Of a stretch of 14,627 nt of DNA, positions 7,356 to 13,469 are shown piece after piece. How positions within the stretch are numbered: the first letter of the stretch is position 1; every line of letters starts with the position of its first letter. This stretch comes from Chloroflexota bacterium (GTDB taxonomy: Bacteria > Chloroflexota > Dehalococcoidia > Dehalococcoidales > JAHJRU01): contig JAHJRU010000151.1 of the NCBI GenBank assembly GCA_018830745.1, positions 1-14,627 of the forward strand, read 5' to 3'. The notes beneath the pieces were generated by a model. The model had not been told where the DNA came from. It saw nothing but the letters and a program-made list of their open reading frames with translations, and searched no databases. A program made the position numbers and the translations under genes.

Positions 7356-8455
7356 GCAACAGTAGCAATTCTGAAATGGCACACGGCGTGAAAGACATCA
7401 TTGAGCCAAGCTTACACCTGGTTGCCTGGGAGGTTACGCGTAGTTGTAACCTCTCCTGTGCTCACTGCCGTGCCTCGGCGGAAAGTGAACCGTATGAAGG
7501 TGAGCTCTCCATCCGTGAATGCTTCCATCTTGTCGACGAAATAGTCAAAGTAGGGAAGCCCATCATTATTCTGACCGGTGGCGAGCCTCTGGTGCGACCG
7601 GACGTTCTGGAAATAGCTGAGTATGCGGTTGGTAAGGGGCTCAGGGTGGTTATGGGCTCTAACGGTACACTGGTTTCCGAGAAATTAGCCTCCAAACTGA
7701 AGGCTGTCCTGCTATCTCGCCTGGCAGTGAGCATAGACTTTCCTTCTCCTGAGCTTCAGGATGACTTTCGTGGCAGAAAGGGTGCTTTTCAGATGGCCAT
7801 TGATGGTATTGCCCATGCTCGTCGCGCCGGAATTGAAGTGCAGGTTAATAGCACCATAACCAGGTTGAATGTCAAATATCTGGCCAACTTGCTGGACCTC
7901 TCTCTGGAGGTGGGAGCAGTGGCTTTCCACCCTTTCCTGCTGGTGCCTACCGGGCGCGGCAAGAGCCTTGAGAGTGAGGAACTTTCACCGTGGCAATACG
8001 AAGAGACGCTGAACTGGATATACGACAGGCAGATGGAGATGGAGGACGGATTCTTCCTGAAGCCTACTGATGCCCCTCATTATATGAGGATAGCCAGACA
8101 AAGGCGGGATTCTCTGGCAGAGCCTTTGGCTAGCCGCCGACCGATGCAAAGAATCACCCGCGGGTGCCTTGCTGGAACGGGTTTCTGCTTCGTTTCCCAT
8201 CGGGGAGAAGTGCAGGGGTGCGGCTATCTGGATGTGGTGGCCGGTAACGTAAAAGAAGGGCCTTTCGGAGAGATATGGTACGACTCGCCTTTGTTTAAGG
8301 AGTTGAGGAACCTTGCCAATCTCAAGGGGAAATGCGGGGCGTGTGGATATAAACGGATATGCGGCGGCTGCCGGGCTCGGGCGTATGAAGCCACCGGGGA
8401 TTACCTGGAAGCCGAGCCATACTGTGTATATGAGCCAGAAGGGATACCGTATTAG
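7352..8455 (+). CDS. ahbD: AhbD: radical SAM heme b synthase (Fe-coproporphyrin III decarboxylase)
   Basis: This 367-residue protein has the radical SAM motif Cys32-x3-Cys36-x2-Cys39 (CNLSCAHC) and TGGEP at 75-79. The C-terminus is cysteine-rich: Cys272, Cys279 and Cys290 (GCLAGTGFCF ... GCGYL), then Cys328, Cys331, Cys337, Cys340 and Cys358. The TRGCLAGTGFCFVSHRGEVQ, GNVKEGPFGEIW, and KCGACGYKRICGGCRARAYE blocks are strongly characteristic of AhbD. The enzyme oxidatively decarboxylates the two propionates of Fe-coproporphyrin III on rings A and B to vinyls, yielding heme b without oxygen. The gene starts inside the end of ahbC (ATGA) and stops four bases before ahbA-ahbB, so the three pathway genes form one tight unit. 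Related radical SAM maturases of the SPASM group are a less likely alternative. Confidence 0.92.
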   Translation: MSNSSNSEMAHGVKDIIEPSLHLVAWEVTRSCNLSCAHCRASAESEPYEGELSIRECFHLVDEIVKVGKPIIILTGGEPLVRPDVLEIAEYAVGKGLRVVMGSNGTLVSEKLASKLKAVLLSRLAVSIDFPSPELQDDFRGRKGAFQMAIDGIAHARRAGIEVQVNSTITRLNVKYLANLLDLSLEVGAVAFHPFLLVPTGRGKSLESEELSPWQYEETLNWIYDRQMEMEDGFFLKPTDAPHYMRIARQRRDSLAEPLASRRPMQRITRGCLAGTGFCFVSHRGEVQGCGYLDVVAGNVKEGPFGEIWYDSPLFKELRNLANLKGKCGACGYKRICGGCRARAYEATGDYLEAEPYCVYEPEGIPY

Positions 8456-8459
8456 GAAG

Positions 8460-9437
8460 ATGTATAATATAGACACAGCTGACCAAAACCTGCTCGGATT
8501 ACTGCAGGTGGAATTTCCACTGACCGAGGAACCCTTTGCGCATCTGGGGCAAAGATTGGGCATTGGCGCCGAAGAAGTTATGCAGCGTGTTCAGGGCTTG
8601 AAAACCAAGGGAATCGTAAGGCAGATAAGCCCGGTGTATGATGCCAGAAGACTGGGTTTTCATACTACTCTGGTGGCCATGAAAGTCTCTCATGCCCAGA
8701 TGGAGAAGGCCGGTTCACTTCTCCAGGCTCATCCAGGTATCAGCCATGCCTATGAAAGAGATTGTGATATCAACCTGTGGTTCACCTTATCCATGCCATC
8801 TGAGTCCAAGCTGGAGGCGGAATGGCAGCGATTGGGTGATGCCATAAGTGCGGAGACAGCCTTTTCTTTGCCCACTTTAAAGTTGTTTAAAATCGGCGCC
8901 TATTTTAATGTGGGTGGTACTGTCCAGGCATCAAAGAAGCATTATAGCCGTGGCATCCAGCCAAGGGCGGCGCTGTCTCCGACCGATAGGGTGGTGGTAA
9001 ATGAGTCTCAGCAGGATCTGCCACTTTGCCCTCGCCCCTTCGCAGATATGGCAGACAGGCTGAGCATGTCGGAGAGGGCTTTTCTGACCCATATCAGGGG
9101 TCTCTTGCGGCGGGGCATAATGCGGCGTTATGGAGCCGCAGTGAATCACCGCAGAGCTGGTTTTAAGGCCAATGCGCTGACTTGCTGGAACGCTCCCAAA
9201 GCCATAGTCGATGCGGCGGGCGAAAAGTTATCCTCCTTTACAGAGGTAAGCCATTGCTATGAAAGAAAGACCAACCCCCAGTGGCAGTATAACCTTTTTA
9301 CTATGATTCATAGTCACAGCTGGGAGGTTTGCCGGGAAATAATGGCTAGAGCCTCCTGTGAAATAGGGCTTACGGATTATATACAGTTATTCAGCACCAG
9401 AGAGTTTAAGAAAATCAGGGTCAAATATCTGCTATAA
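8460..9437 (+). CDS. ahbA-ahbB: AhbA-AhbB fusion: siroheme decarboxylase, both subunits in one chain
   Basis: This 325-residue protein contains two tandem Lrp/AsnC-like siroheme decarboxylase units. Residues 1 to about 155 match AhbA, with an AsnC-type helix-turn-helix remnant, then VRQISPVYDARRLGFHTT at about 53-70 and SHAYERDCDINLWFT at 95-109. Residues about 172-325 match AhbB, with MRRYGAAVNHRRAGF at 221-235 and SHCYERKTNPQWQYNLFTMIH at 264-284. A poorly conserved linker of about 15-20 residues joins them. The enzyme decarboxylates the C12 and C18 acetates of siroheme to give 12,18-didecarboxysiroheme, the substrate of AhbC. AhbA and AhbB are separate polypeptides forming a heterodimer in characterised systems. 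ATG 8460 is chosen because the family begins just before the IDxxDxxLL-like segment; upstream in-frame starts at 8313 and 8430 would overlap ahbD and add unrelated residues. Confidence 0.9.
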   Translation: MYNIDTADQNLLGLLQVEFPLTEEPFAHLGQRLGIGAEEVMQRVQGLKTKGIVRQISPVYDARRLGFHTTLVAMKVSHAQMEKAGSLLQAHPGISHAYERDCDINLWFTLSMPSESKLEAEWQRLGDAISAETAFSLPTLKLFKIGAYFNVGGTVQASKKHYSRGIQPRAALSPTDRVVVNESQQDLPLCPRPFADMADRLSMSERAFLTHIRGLLRRGIMRRYGAAVNHRRAGFKANALTCWNAPKAIVDAAGEKLSSFTEVSHCYERKTNPQWQYNLFTMIHSHSWEVCREIMARASCEIGLTDYIQLFSTREFKKIRVKYLL

Positions 9438-9492
9438 GATTCCCCTCCGGTGTGTAGTCTGAGTCCTACCGGTGTATTCATGGAGTAAAACT

Positions 9493-9501
9493 TGCTATAA
9501 T
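9493..9501 (+). promoter_or_regulatory. Extended -10 promoter of the winged-helix regulator gene
   Basis: TGCTATAAT is an extended -10 element (TG at 9493-9494, then TATAAT at 9496-9501) in the 107-base gap after ahbA-ahbB. No good -35 hexamer lies at the standard distance, which is tolerated when the -10 is extended. A weaker overlapping alternative is TTGCTA at 9492 with TATACT at 9513, spacer 15. Start of transcription would be near 9508, about 35 bases before the gene. Confidence 0.6.
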
Positions 9502-9509
9502 TGTAAAGA

Positions 9510-9519
9510 AAGTATACTT
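9510..9519 (+). repeat. Palindrome AAGTATACTT at the likely transcription start, candidate operator
   Basis: AAGTATACTT is a perfect 10-base palindrome placed just downstream of the extended -10 box and 25 bases before the regulator start codon. This is a normal place for an autoregulatory operator of a MarR-like protein. A related GTATACT core recurs at 10423-10429, inside the -10 region of the next operon, and at 11533-11539 before cbiM. Confidence 0.4.
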
Positions 9520-9544
9520 GATTACCCAAAGGTTGTGCTGAGTC

Positions 9545-10342
9545 ATGATAGAGATACTGCAAAATAAGAATTCCGCCACCAGATTCCAGATACTGGTTGA
9601 AATTGCCGCTTCCGGCCCCGGTATTCGGCAAAAGAGCATCGCCGTAAAGCTGGGTGTTACGCCACAAGCGATATCAGACTATATTCATCAATTGATGAAG
9701 GATGACCTGGTTGTCTCAGAGGGTCGCTATCACTATAGAGTAAGCGCTAAAGGAGTCAACTGGATGCTCAAGGTGCTTAGAGAGCTCCGCAGCTATGCTT
9801 CTCTGGTGGAACAGGCAGTTACCAGCATTACCGTATGCGCCGCCGTAGCTGAGTGTGATATTAATCGAGGGCAGGCCGTAGGGCTCAAGATGAAGGACGG
9901 ATTGCTGTTTGCTACCAGCCAGACAGACGGTGGTGCCAGAGGTATGGCGGTATCAAGCGCCAGTCAGGGTGAGGATATAGATGTCACCGACATCGAAGGA
10001 TTGGTGGAACTGGTGAGAGGCAGGATAACTATCCTGCAGGTGCCTCACATTCAAAAGGGCGGGTCAAGGCAGGTTGATGTCGAACTACTGCAAGCCCGGG
10101 TTACCAACAGTCAGCAGGTTGGAGCTATTGGCATCGAGGCTTTGATTTCGCTAAGACGGATAGGTATTGAGCCGCGCTACCTTTACGGCGTTACGGAGGC
10201 AGCCATCGAGGCGGCTAAATGCGGCTTATCTTTCATTATCGCCTGCACTGAGGATGCCATCCCCGGACTGATTAGGAGACTGCAAGAGGACGAGCTTCAC
10301 TACGAACTTATAGACTTGCGCCTGAACAATAGCATGGTATAA
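9545..10342 (+). CDS. Winged-helix (MarR-like) regulator with C-terminal ligand-binding-like domain
   Basis: This 265-residue protein starts at ATG 9545 with a modest AAAGGT site. Residues 12-75 form a winged helix: the helix-turn-helix is at about 28-52 (QKSIAVKLGVTPQAISDYI) and the wing contains GRYHYRVSAKG. The remaining 180 residues hold no metal-cysteine motif and no recognised catalytic motif, but they alternate strands and helices like a small-molecule domain (for example GLKMKDGLLFATS, VELVRGRITILQVP, CGLSFIIACTEDAI). The layout recalls winged-helix proteins common in archaea; I do not recognise the C-terminal family. It has its own promoter and sits directly before the cobalamin/cobalt operon with a strong promoter between, so regulation of cobalt uptake and B12 synthesis is the obvious inference. 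Membership of the heme operon by read-through cannot be excluded, because no terminator is seen upstream. Confidence 0.7.
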   Translation: MIEILQNKNSATRFQILVEIAASGPGIRQKSIAVKLGVTPQAISDYIHQLMKDDLVVSEGRYHYRVSAKGVNWMLKVLRELRSYASLVEQAVTSITVCAAVAECDINRGQAVGLKMKDGLLFATSQTDGGARGMAVSSASQGEDIDVTDIEGLVELVRGRITILQVPHIQKGGSRQVDVELLQARVTNSQQVGAIGIEALISLRRIGIEPRYLYGVTEAAIEAAKCGLSFIIACTEDAIPGLIRRLQEDELHYELIDLRLNNSMV

Positions 10343-10400
10343 TCCCTTTTTATTACCTCCCCGTCTCCAAAAACGGAGCAAAAATCAAGCCCCTAAATCA

Positions 10401-10429
10401 TTGACAGGCAGTATCTATGCTTGTATACT
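10401..10429 (+). promoter_or_regulatory. Strong sigma-70/sigma-A promoter of the cobalamin/cobalt operon, with inverted repeat
   Basis: TTGACA at 10401-10406 and TATACT at 10424-10429 are separated by exactly 17 bases; five of six -10 bases match consensus. An inverted repeat AGTAT (10410-10414) and ATACT (10425-10429), 10 bases apart, spans spacer and -10. This is where a repressor could exclude polymerase. The leader from the expected start (near 10436) to the start codon is only about 34 bases, too short for a cobalamin riboswitch. Confidence 0.8.
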
Positions 10430-10469
10430 ATCAACCAGACTTGAATAATATCAGGTAGGGTTGTGTAAT

Positions 10470-11516
10470 ATGGGGCAAACAGGAGTAATCATCCTCTGCC
10501 ATGGCAGCCGTGGCGTGCGGGGCGTAATAGAGGTACCCGAGACCTTGAGAAGGGTTACCGAGGGTGTAAGGCACCTCTTACCCCCGGGAGTAGAAGTTAT
10601 CGGGGCGGCCCTCCAGTTTAATCGCCCCACGCTGCAGGAAGCCATGAAGACACTGATAGTATGGGGGGTGCATCGGATAATAATAGTACCGTACTTTCTT
10701 TTCTCGGGACGCCACATCACCGAGGAAATCCCTAAAATTATCGAGGAGTTCGAGTGCGCCTATCCGGAGAGACAATTTATTCTGGCCAATCCGCTGGGAT
10801 TGGAAGAACATTACATCAGTCGCACGGTAAAACGTATAGAGGAGGCTGACCCGGCGCTGTGGCCACATGCCCATCTTGCTCCAATCTCCCCCGGGAACAT
10901 CGAGCAGGAAAGCATGAAGATTGTTGAGGGATTACTTCCTCCGGCGCCGAACATGACTGCGGCGGAACGAGAGGTAACCAAACGCGTGGTTCATGCCAGT
11001 GGAGACCCGGAGGTTGCCCAGTTGATAGAATTCAGCCCGTCGGCCATTTCCAGTGCCCTTATCGCTATCGCTAAGGGCAGTCCTATTTTTACTGATGTTC
11101 GCATGGTGGCTACCGGCATCAATGACCGTCTGGTTGAGGCGTGCGGATGTTCTCTCTCCTGCGCCATGGATGAAACCAATGGACTGGAACAGGCAAAGGA
11201 GCAGAATATTACCCGTACGGCGGCAGCAATGCGGAATTTAGGAGAGCGGTTTAACGGTGCCATCGTAGCCATCGGCAATGCGCCCACGGCTCTCCTGGCT
11301 CTGCTTGACCTTGTTGACCATAAAGGTATCAAACCGGCTCTCGTGGTGGGAATGCCGGTTGGTTTTGTGAAAGCGAAAGAATCGAAGGATGAGTTAAGGA
11401 AAAGAAATATACCCCATATCACGGTAGTGGGAACTCGCGGCGGAAGTGCCATGGCAGTGGCGGCAGTTAATGCGCTGCTAAAGATTGCCGTGGAAAGAAA
11501 CGGGCATGACAGGTAA
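10470..11516 (+). CDS. cbiX-cbiC: CbiX-CbiC fusion: sirohydrochlorin chelatase + cobalt-precorrin-8 methylmutase
   Basis: This is a 348-residue two-domain enzyme. Residues 1 to about 125 are a short CbiX-type chelatase: the N-terminal ILCHGSRG carries His11, and SGRHITEEIP carries His82, the two metal-site histidines of small CbiX/SirB proteins. Residues from about 145 onward are CbiC/CobH: RVVHASGD holds His175, the equivalent of the catalytic histidine, followed by FSPSAI, an IFTDVRMVATGI block, AIGNAPTALLALL, and VGMPVGFVKAKESK. CbiX inserts Co2+ into sirohydrochlorin early in the anaerobic B12 route. CbiC shifts the C11 methyl to C12 to make cobyrinate at the end of ring synthesis. The two joined steps are not consecutive. 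ATG 10470 follows AGGTAGGG by nine bases; an in-frame TTG at 10461 is too close to it. The chelatase could also supply iron for siroheme, given the neighbouring heme operon. Confidence 0.9.
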   Translation: MGQTGVIILCHGSRGVRGVIEVPETLRRVTEGVRHLLPPGVEVIGAALQFNRPTLQEAMKTLIVWGVHRIIIVPYFLFSGRHITEEIPKIIEEFECAYPERQFILANPLGLEEHYISRTVKRIEEADPALWPHAHLAPISPGNIEQESMKIVEGLLPPAPNMTAAEREVTKRVVHASGDPEVAQLIEFSPSAISSALIAIAKGSPIFTDVRMVATGINDRLVEACGCSLSCAMDETNGLEQAKEQNITRTAAAMRNLGERFNGAIVAIGNAPTALLALLDLVDHKGIKPALVVGMPVGFVKAKESKDELRKRNIPHITVVGTRGGSAMAVAAVNALLKIAVERNGHDR

Positions 11517-11542
11517 CCTGCAAAAGAAGGAGGTATACTGAG

Positions 11543-12340
11543 ATGCTAAACAAGGGAGCCCACTGGTTCCGTACTCATATTGCTTTAGCGCTGGCGCTTG
11601 CCCTCGGCTTACTATTCCTGTACCCCGCACCGGTATATGCCATGCACATCGCCGAGGGGATTCTACCAGCGAACTGGGCGGCGGTGTGGTATGTGCCGGC
11701 GATTCTGTTCGTGGTCATCGGCATTCTTATCATCAGAAGGAAGACCAGAGAGGTTAGGGGGATAATGCCCCTTCTCGGCATAGCCGGGGCGGCCATCTTC
11801 CTTGTTTCAGTTTTCCCGGTCCCGGTGCCGGTTACGGGGAGCTGTTCCCACCCCGTCGGTACTCCCCTGGGTGCCATTCTGGTGGGGCCTTTTATCAGCA
11901 CCGTTCTGGGGGCGGTGGCGCTTCTCATCCAGGCGCTGTTTCTGGCACACGGTGGCATAAGCACCTGGGGGGCTAACATCGTCTCTATGGCTCTTGTCGG
12001 CTCTTTCGTCGGCTTTGGTGCCTTTGTCGTGTTCAGAAAGCTCAATGCCACGATATTTGTGGCTGCTTTCGCCGCCGGACTCTTTGGTGACTGGGCAACG
12101 TATGCCACTACCTCCTTTGAGTTAGCCTCGGCTTTGCACGGTGCCGGCTCGCTATGGGGCATGTTCGGAGCTATTACCGTAGCCTTTGCACCCACTCAGT
12201 TGCCCCTGGGTATTCTGGAAGGACTGTTCACCGGCGGAGTGGTAACACTCGTCTACCAGCGCCGTCCCGAGCTGTTATCCCGCATAATACCAAACGTTTT
12301 CAAGCCGGTGCCCAGCGCGATAGAAGGAGGCAGTAAATGA
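11543..12340 (+). CDS. cbiM: CbiM: substrate-binding membrane component of cobalt ECF transporter
   Basis: The protein has 265 residues, with AAGGAGG at 11527-11533 nine bases before ATG 11543. A signal peptide (residues 1-33, hydrophobic LALALALGLLFLYP then PVYA) ends at an A-x-A type site directly before MHIAEG. This exposes the new N-terminal Met34-His35 that binds Co2+ in CbiM/NikM. Another expected metal ligand is His103 in GSCSHPVGTPLGA. Several membrane segments follow, with conserved LFLAHGGISTWGANI and GDWATYATT blocks. Together with CbiN, CbiQ and CbiO it forms the CbiMNQO Co2+ importer. A nickel role (NikM) is possible from sequence alone, but cbiX-cbiC and cbiD on the same transcript favour cobalt. 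The stop overlaps cbiN. Confidence 0.93.
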   Translation: MLNKGAHWFRTHIALALALALGLLFLYPAPVYAMHIAEGILPANWAAVWYVPAILFVVIGILIIRRKTREVRGIMPLLGIAGAAIFLVSVFPVPVPVTGSCSHPVGTPLGAILVGPFISTVLGAVALLIQALFLAHGGISTWGANIVSMALVGSFVGFGAFVVFRKLNATIFVAAFAAGLFGDWATYATTSFELASALHGAGSLWGMFGAITVAFAPTQLPLGILEGLFTGGVVTLVYQRRPELLSRIIPNVFKPVPSAIEGGSK

Positions 12341-12654
12341 AAAGTTCAGGCAAGATAATCACAACCGGTATCGTGGTCGTCATCGTGGCTCTGGCAATCT
12401 GGGGATGGCTCGTCCTATCACCGGGAGTCCCTGAGGGAGCCGAGGGTCCGTGGGGAGGGGTCGACGTTACCGTCATAGAGAAATATGCTGCCGATGCCGG
12501 CAGGGAGGCAAGGGCGCCTCTCATAAACACTGACCAGGGTGACCTGTTGCTCTTTGTTTTCGCCTTGGGTGGGGCTGTGGGTGGATTTGTCGCCGGCTAC
12601 TACTGGAGAAGGCTTATAGTCGAAAAAGATGAAGGGGGAAGAGTCACCGGCTGA
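12337..12654 (+). CDS. cbiN: CbiN-like small auxiliary protein of cobalt transporter (divergent)
   Basis: This 105-residue protein overlaps the cbiM stop by ATGA, with GAAGGAGG just upstream. It has one hydrophobic segment at about 8-27, an external loop of about 40 residues, and a second segment at about 69-90 (LLLFVFALGGAVGGFVAGYYW), then a charged tail. The topology, size, GGVD motif before the loop, DLLLFVFALGGAVG block and position between cbiM and cbiQ match CbiN, which stimulates metal loading of CbiM. The loop lacks the usual PWF-x-PL and SGEIESLLF text, so this is a divergent member. Identity rests largely on context and topology. Confidence 0.75.
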   Translation: MKSSGKIITTGIVVVIVALAIWGWLVLSPGVPEGAEGPWGGVDVTVIEKYAADAGREARAPLINTDQGDLLLFVFALGGAVGGFVAGYYWRRLIVEKDEGGRVTG

Positions 12655-12686
12655 GTTGATATTCGGCTGGCTGGTACGGGCAAGAG

Positions 12687-13469
12687 ATGTTTGATAGTAG
12701 CCACATTTTTTCCGATTCCTTTGCTCATAAAGAGAATTTGGTGACCGGGATAGAAGCACGGACCAAGGTAGCTTTTACCGTCATTGCCCTGGTGATTAAC
12801 CTTTTGTCGCCAACCGTCTATACTCCCCTGGCCATCGCCCTCTTTTGTTTGGCTGCTCTAATCGCTATCGGGATACCATCAAGACTACTCGTGCTAAGAC
12901 TGGCCATGCCCCTGGTTATGGCCGGTGTGGTAGTGATTACACAGATATTCTTCTACGGCACCACCGCTTTGTTTATTATTCCGTTTTGGGGATTCAACCT
13001 GGTGGGTTATGAAGAGGGTCTGGCTCGCGGTCTGCTAATCATGTCTCGCGTCATCGGTGGTGTATCGCTGATAATATTTCTGAGTATGTCTACCCCGGCT
13101 AATAAGCTGCTTCTGGCAGCCGCCTGGTTTAGAGTGCCGAAAATCTTCATTGAACTCACACTTCTGGTATATCGCTACATCTTTGTTCTCCTTGAGGAAA
13201 TCATAACCATCAGAGATGCGCAGAGAGTCCGCCTGGGCTATTACAACTGGCGGCGGAGCATGAGGTCTCTGAGCATACTGGGCGGCAGTCTCATTCTGCG
13301 CGCCTATGACCGGGCCGAGAGAGTCTTCGAGGCGATGATAGCGAGAGGTTACACCGGCACTATGACAATCGCTTATACCGAGCACTTTGGCCGGAGGGAT
13401 TTCGTAGCTGCCGTTTGTTTAAGCGCCATTCTGGCGATTCTCTATCTTATCGGACAGGTGCAGGCATGA
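12687..13469 (+). CDS. cbiQ: CbiQ: transmembrane T component of cobalt ECF transporter
   Basis: This 260-residue integral membrane protein starts at ATG 12687, 32 bases after cbiN, with a weak GGGCAAGAG site. It has the ECF T-component layout: hydrophobic segments at about 27-60, 68-100, 115-135 and a last one near 238-256. A cytoplasmic region carries the coupling helices that contact the ATPase, with AQRVRLG at 178-184 and AERVFEAMIARGY at 210-222, the latter containing the family's Ala-Arg-Gly signature. The text DPxxKxxxT typical of the N-terminus is replaced by GIEARTKVAFTV. CbiQ links CbiM to CbiO in the cobalt importer. Its stop overlaps the CbiO start (ATGA). Confidence 0.92.
   Translation: MFDSSHIFSDSFAHKENLVTGIEARTKVAFTVIALVINLLSPTVYTPLAIALFCLAALIAIGIPSRLLVLRLAMPLVMAGVVVITQIFFYGTTALFIIPFWGFNLVGYEEGLARGLLIMSRVIGGVSLIIFLSMSTPANKLLLAAAWFRVPKIFIELTLLVYRYIFVLLEEIITIRDAQRVRLGYYNWRRSMRSLSILGGSLILRAYDRAERVFEAMIARGYTGTMTIAYTEHFGRRDFVAAVCLSAILAILYLIGQVQA

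Noticed and set aside
8313..8459. N-terminal extension of AhbA-AhbB by 49 residues
   Set aside because: The extra residues are read from the ahbD 3' end in another frame and do not resemble AhbA. ATG 8460 gives the expected N-terminus.
7985..8563. 192-codon open frame on the minus strand across ahbD/ahbA
   Set aside because: It lies antisense to two well-supported pathway genes, has no recognisable motif, and open antisense frames are expected opposite genes of this composition.
6186..9437. Heme d1 (nir) biosynthesis cluster
   Set aside because: AhbC resembles NirJ, but nirF, nirE, nirN and nirS are absent, and the AhbD and AhbA-AhbB neighbours point to heme b.
9447..9472. Possible hairpin terminator after ahbA-ahbB (CCGG...CTACCGG)
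   Set aside because: The stem needs a four-base bulge and is not followed by a T-run. It cannot be called a rho-independent terminator.
10357..10385. Possible terminator after the winged-helix regulator (CTCC-AAAAAC-GGAG)
   Set aside because: The stem has only four pairs and no T-run follows on the + strand; the T-run lies upstream of it.
10343..10469. Cobalamin riboswitch upstream of cbiX-cbiC
   Set aside because: The gap is too short and no conserved B12-box or pseudoknot-like elements were recognised by eye. A covariance search would decide.
11575..12195. 206-codon open frame on the minus strand opposite cbiM
   Set aside because: CbiM motifs in the + strand are unambiguous. The antisense product is low complexity, rich in Ala, Pro, Thr and Arg, as expected from reversed hydrophobic codons.
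13415..13465. N-terminal extension of CbiO by 17 residues
   Set aside because: The extension reads through cbiQ in another frame. ATG 13466 gives the standard ABC ATPase start and an ATGA overlap.
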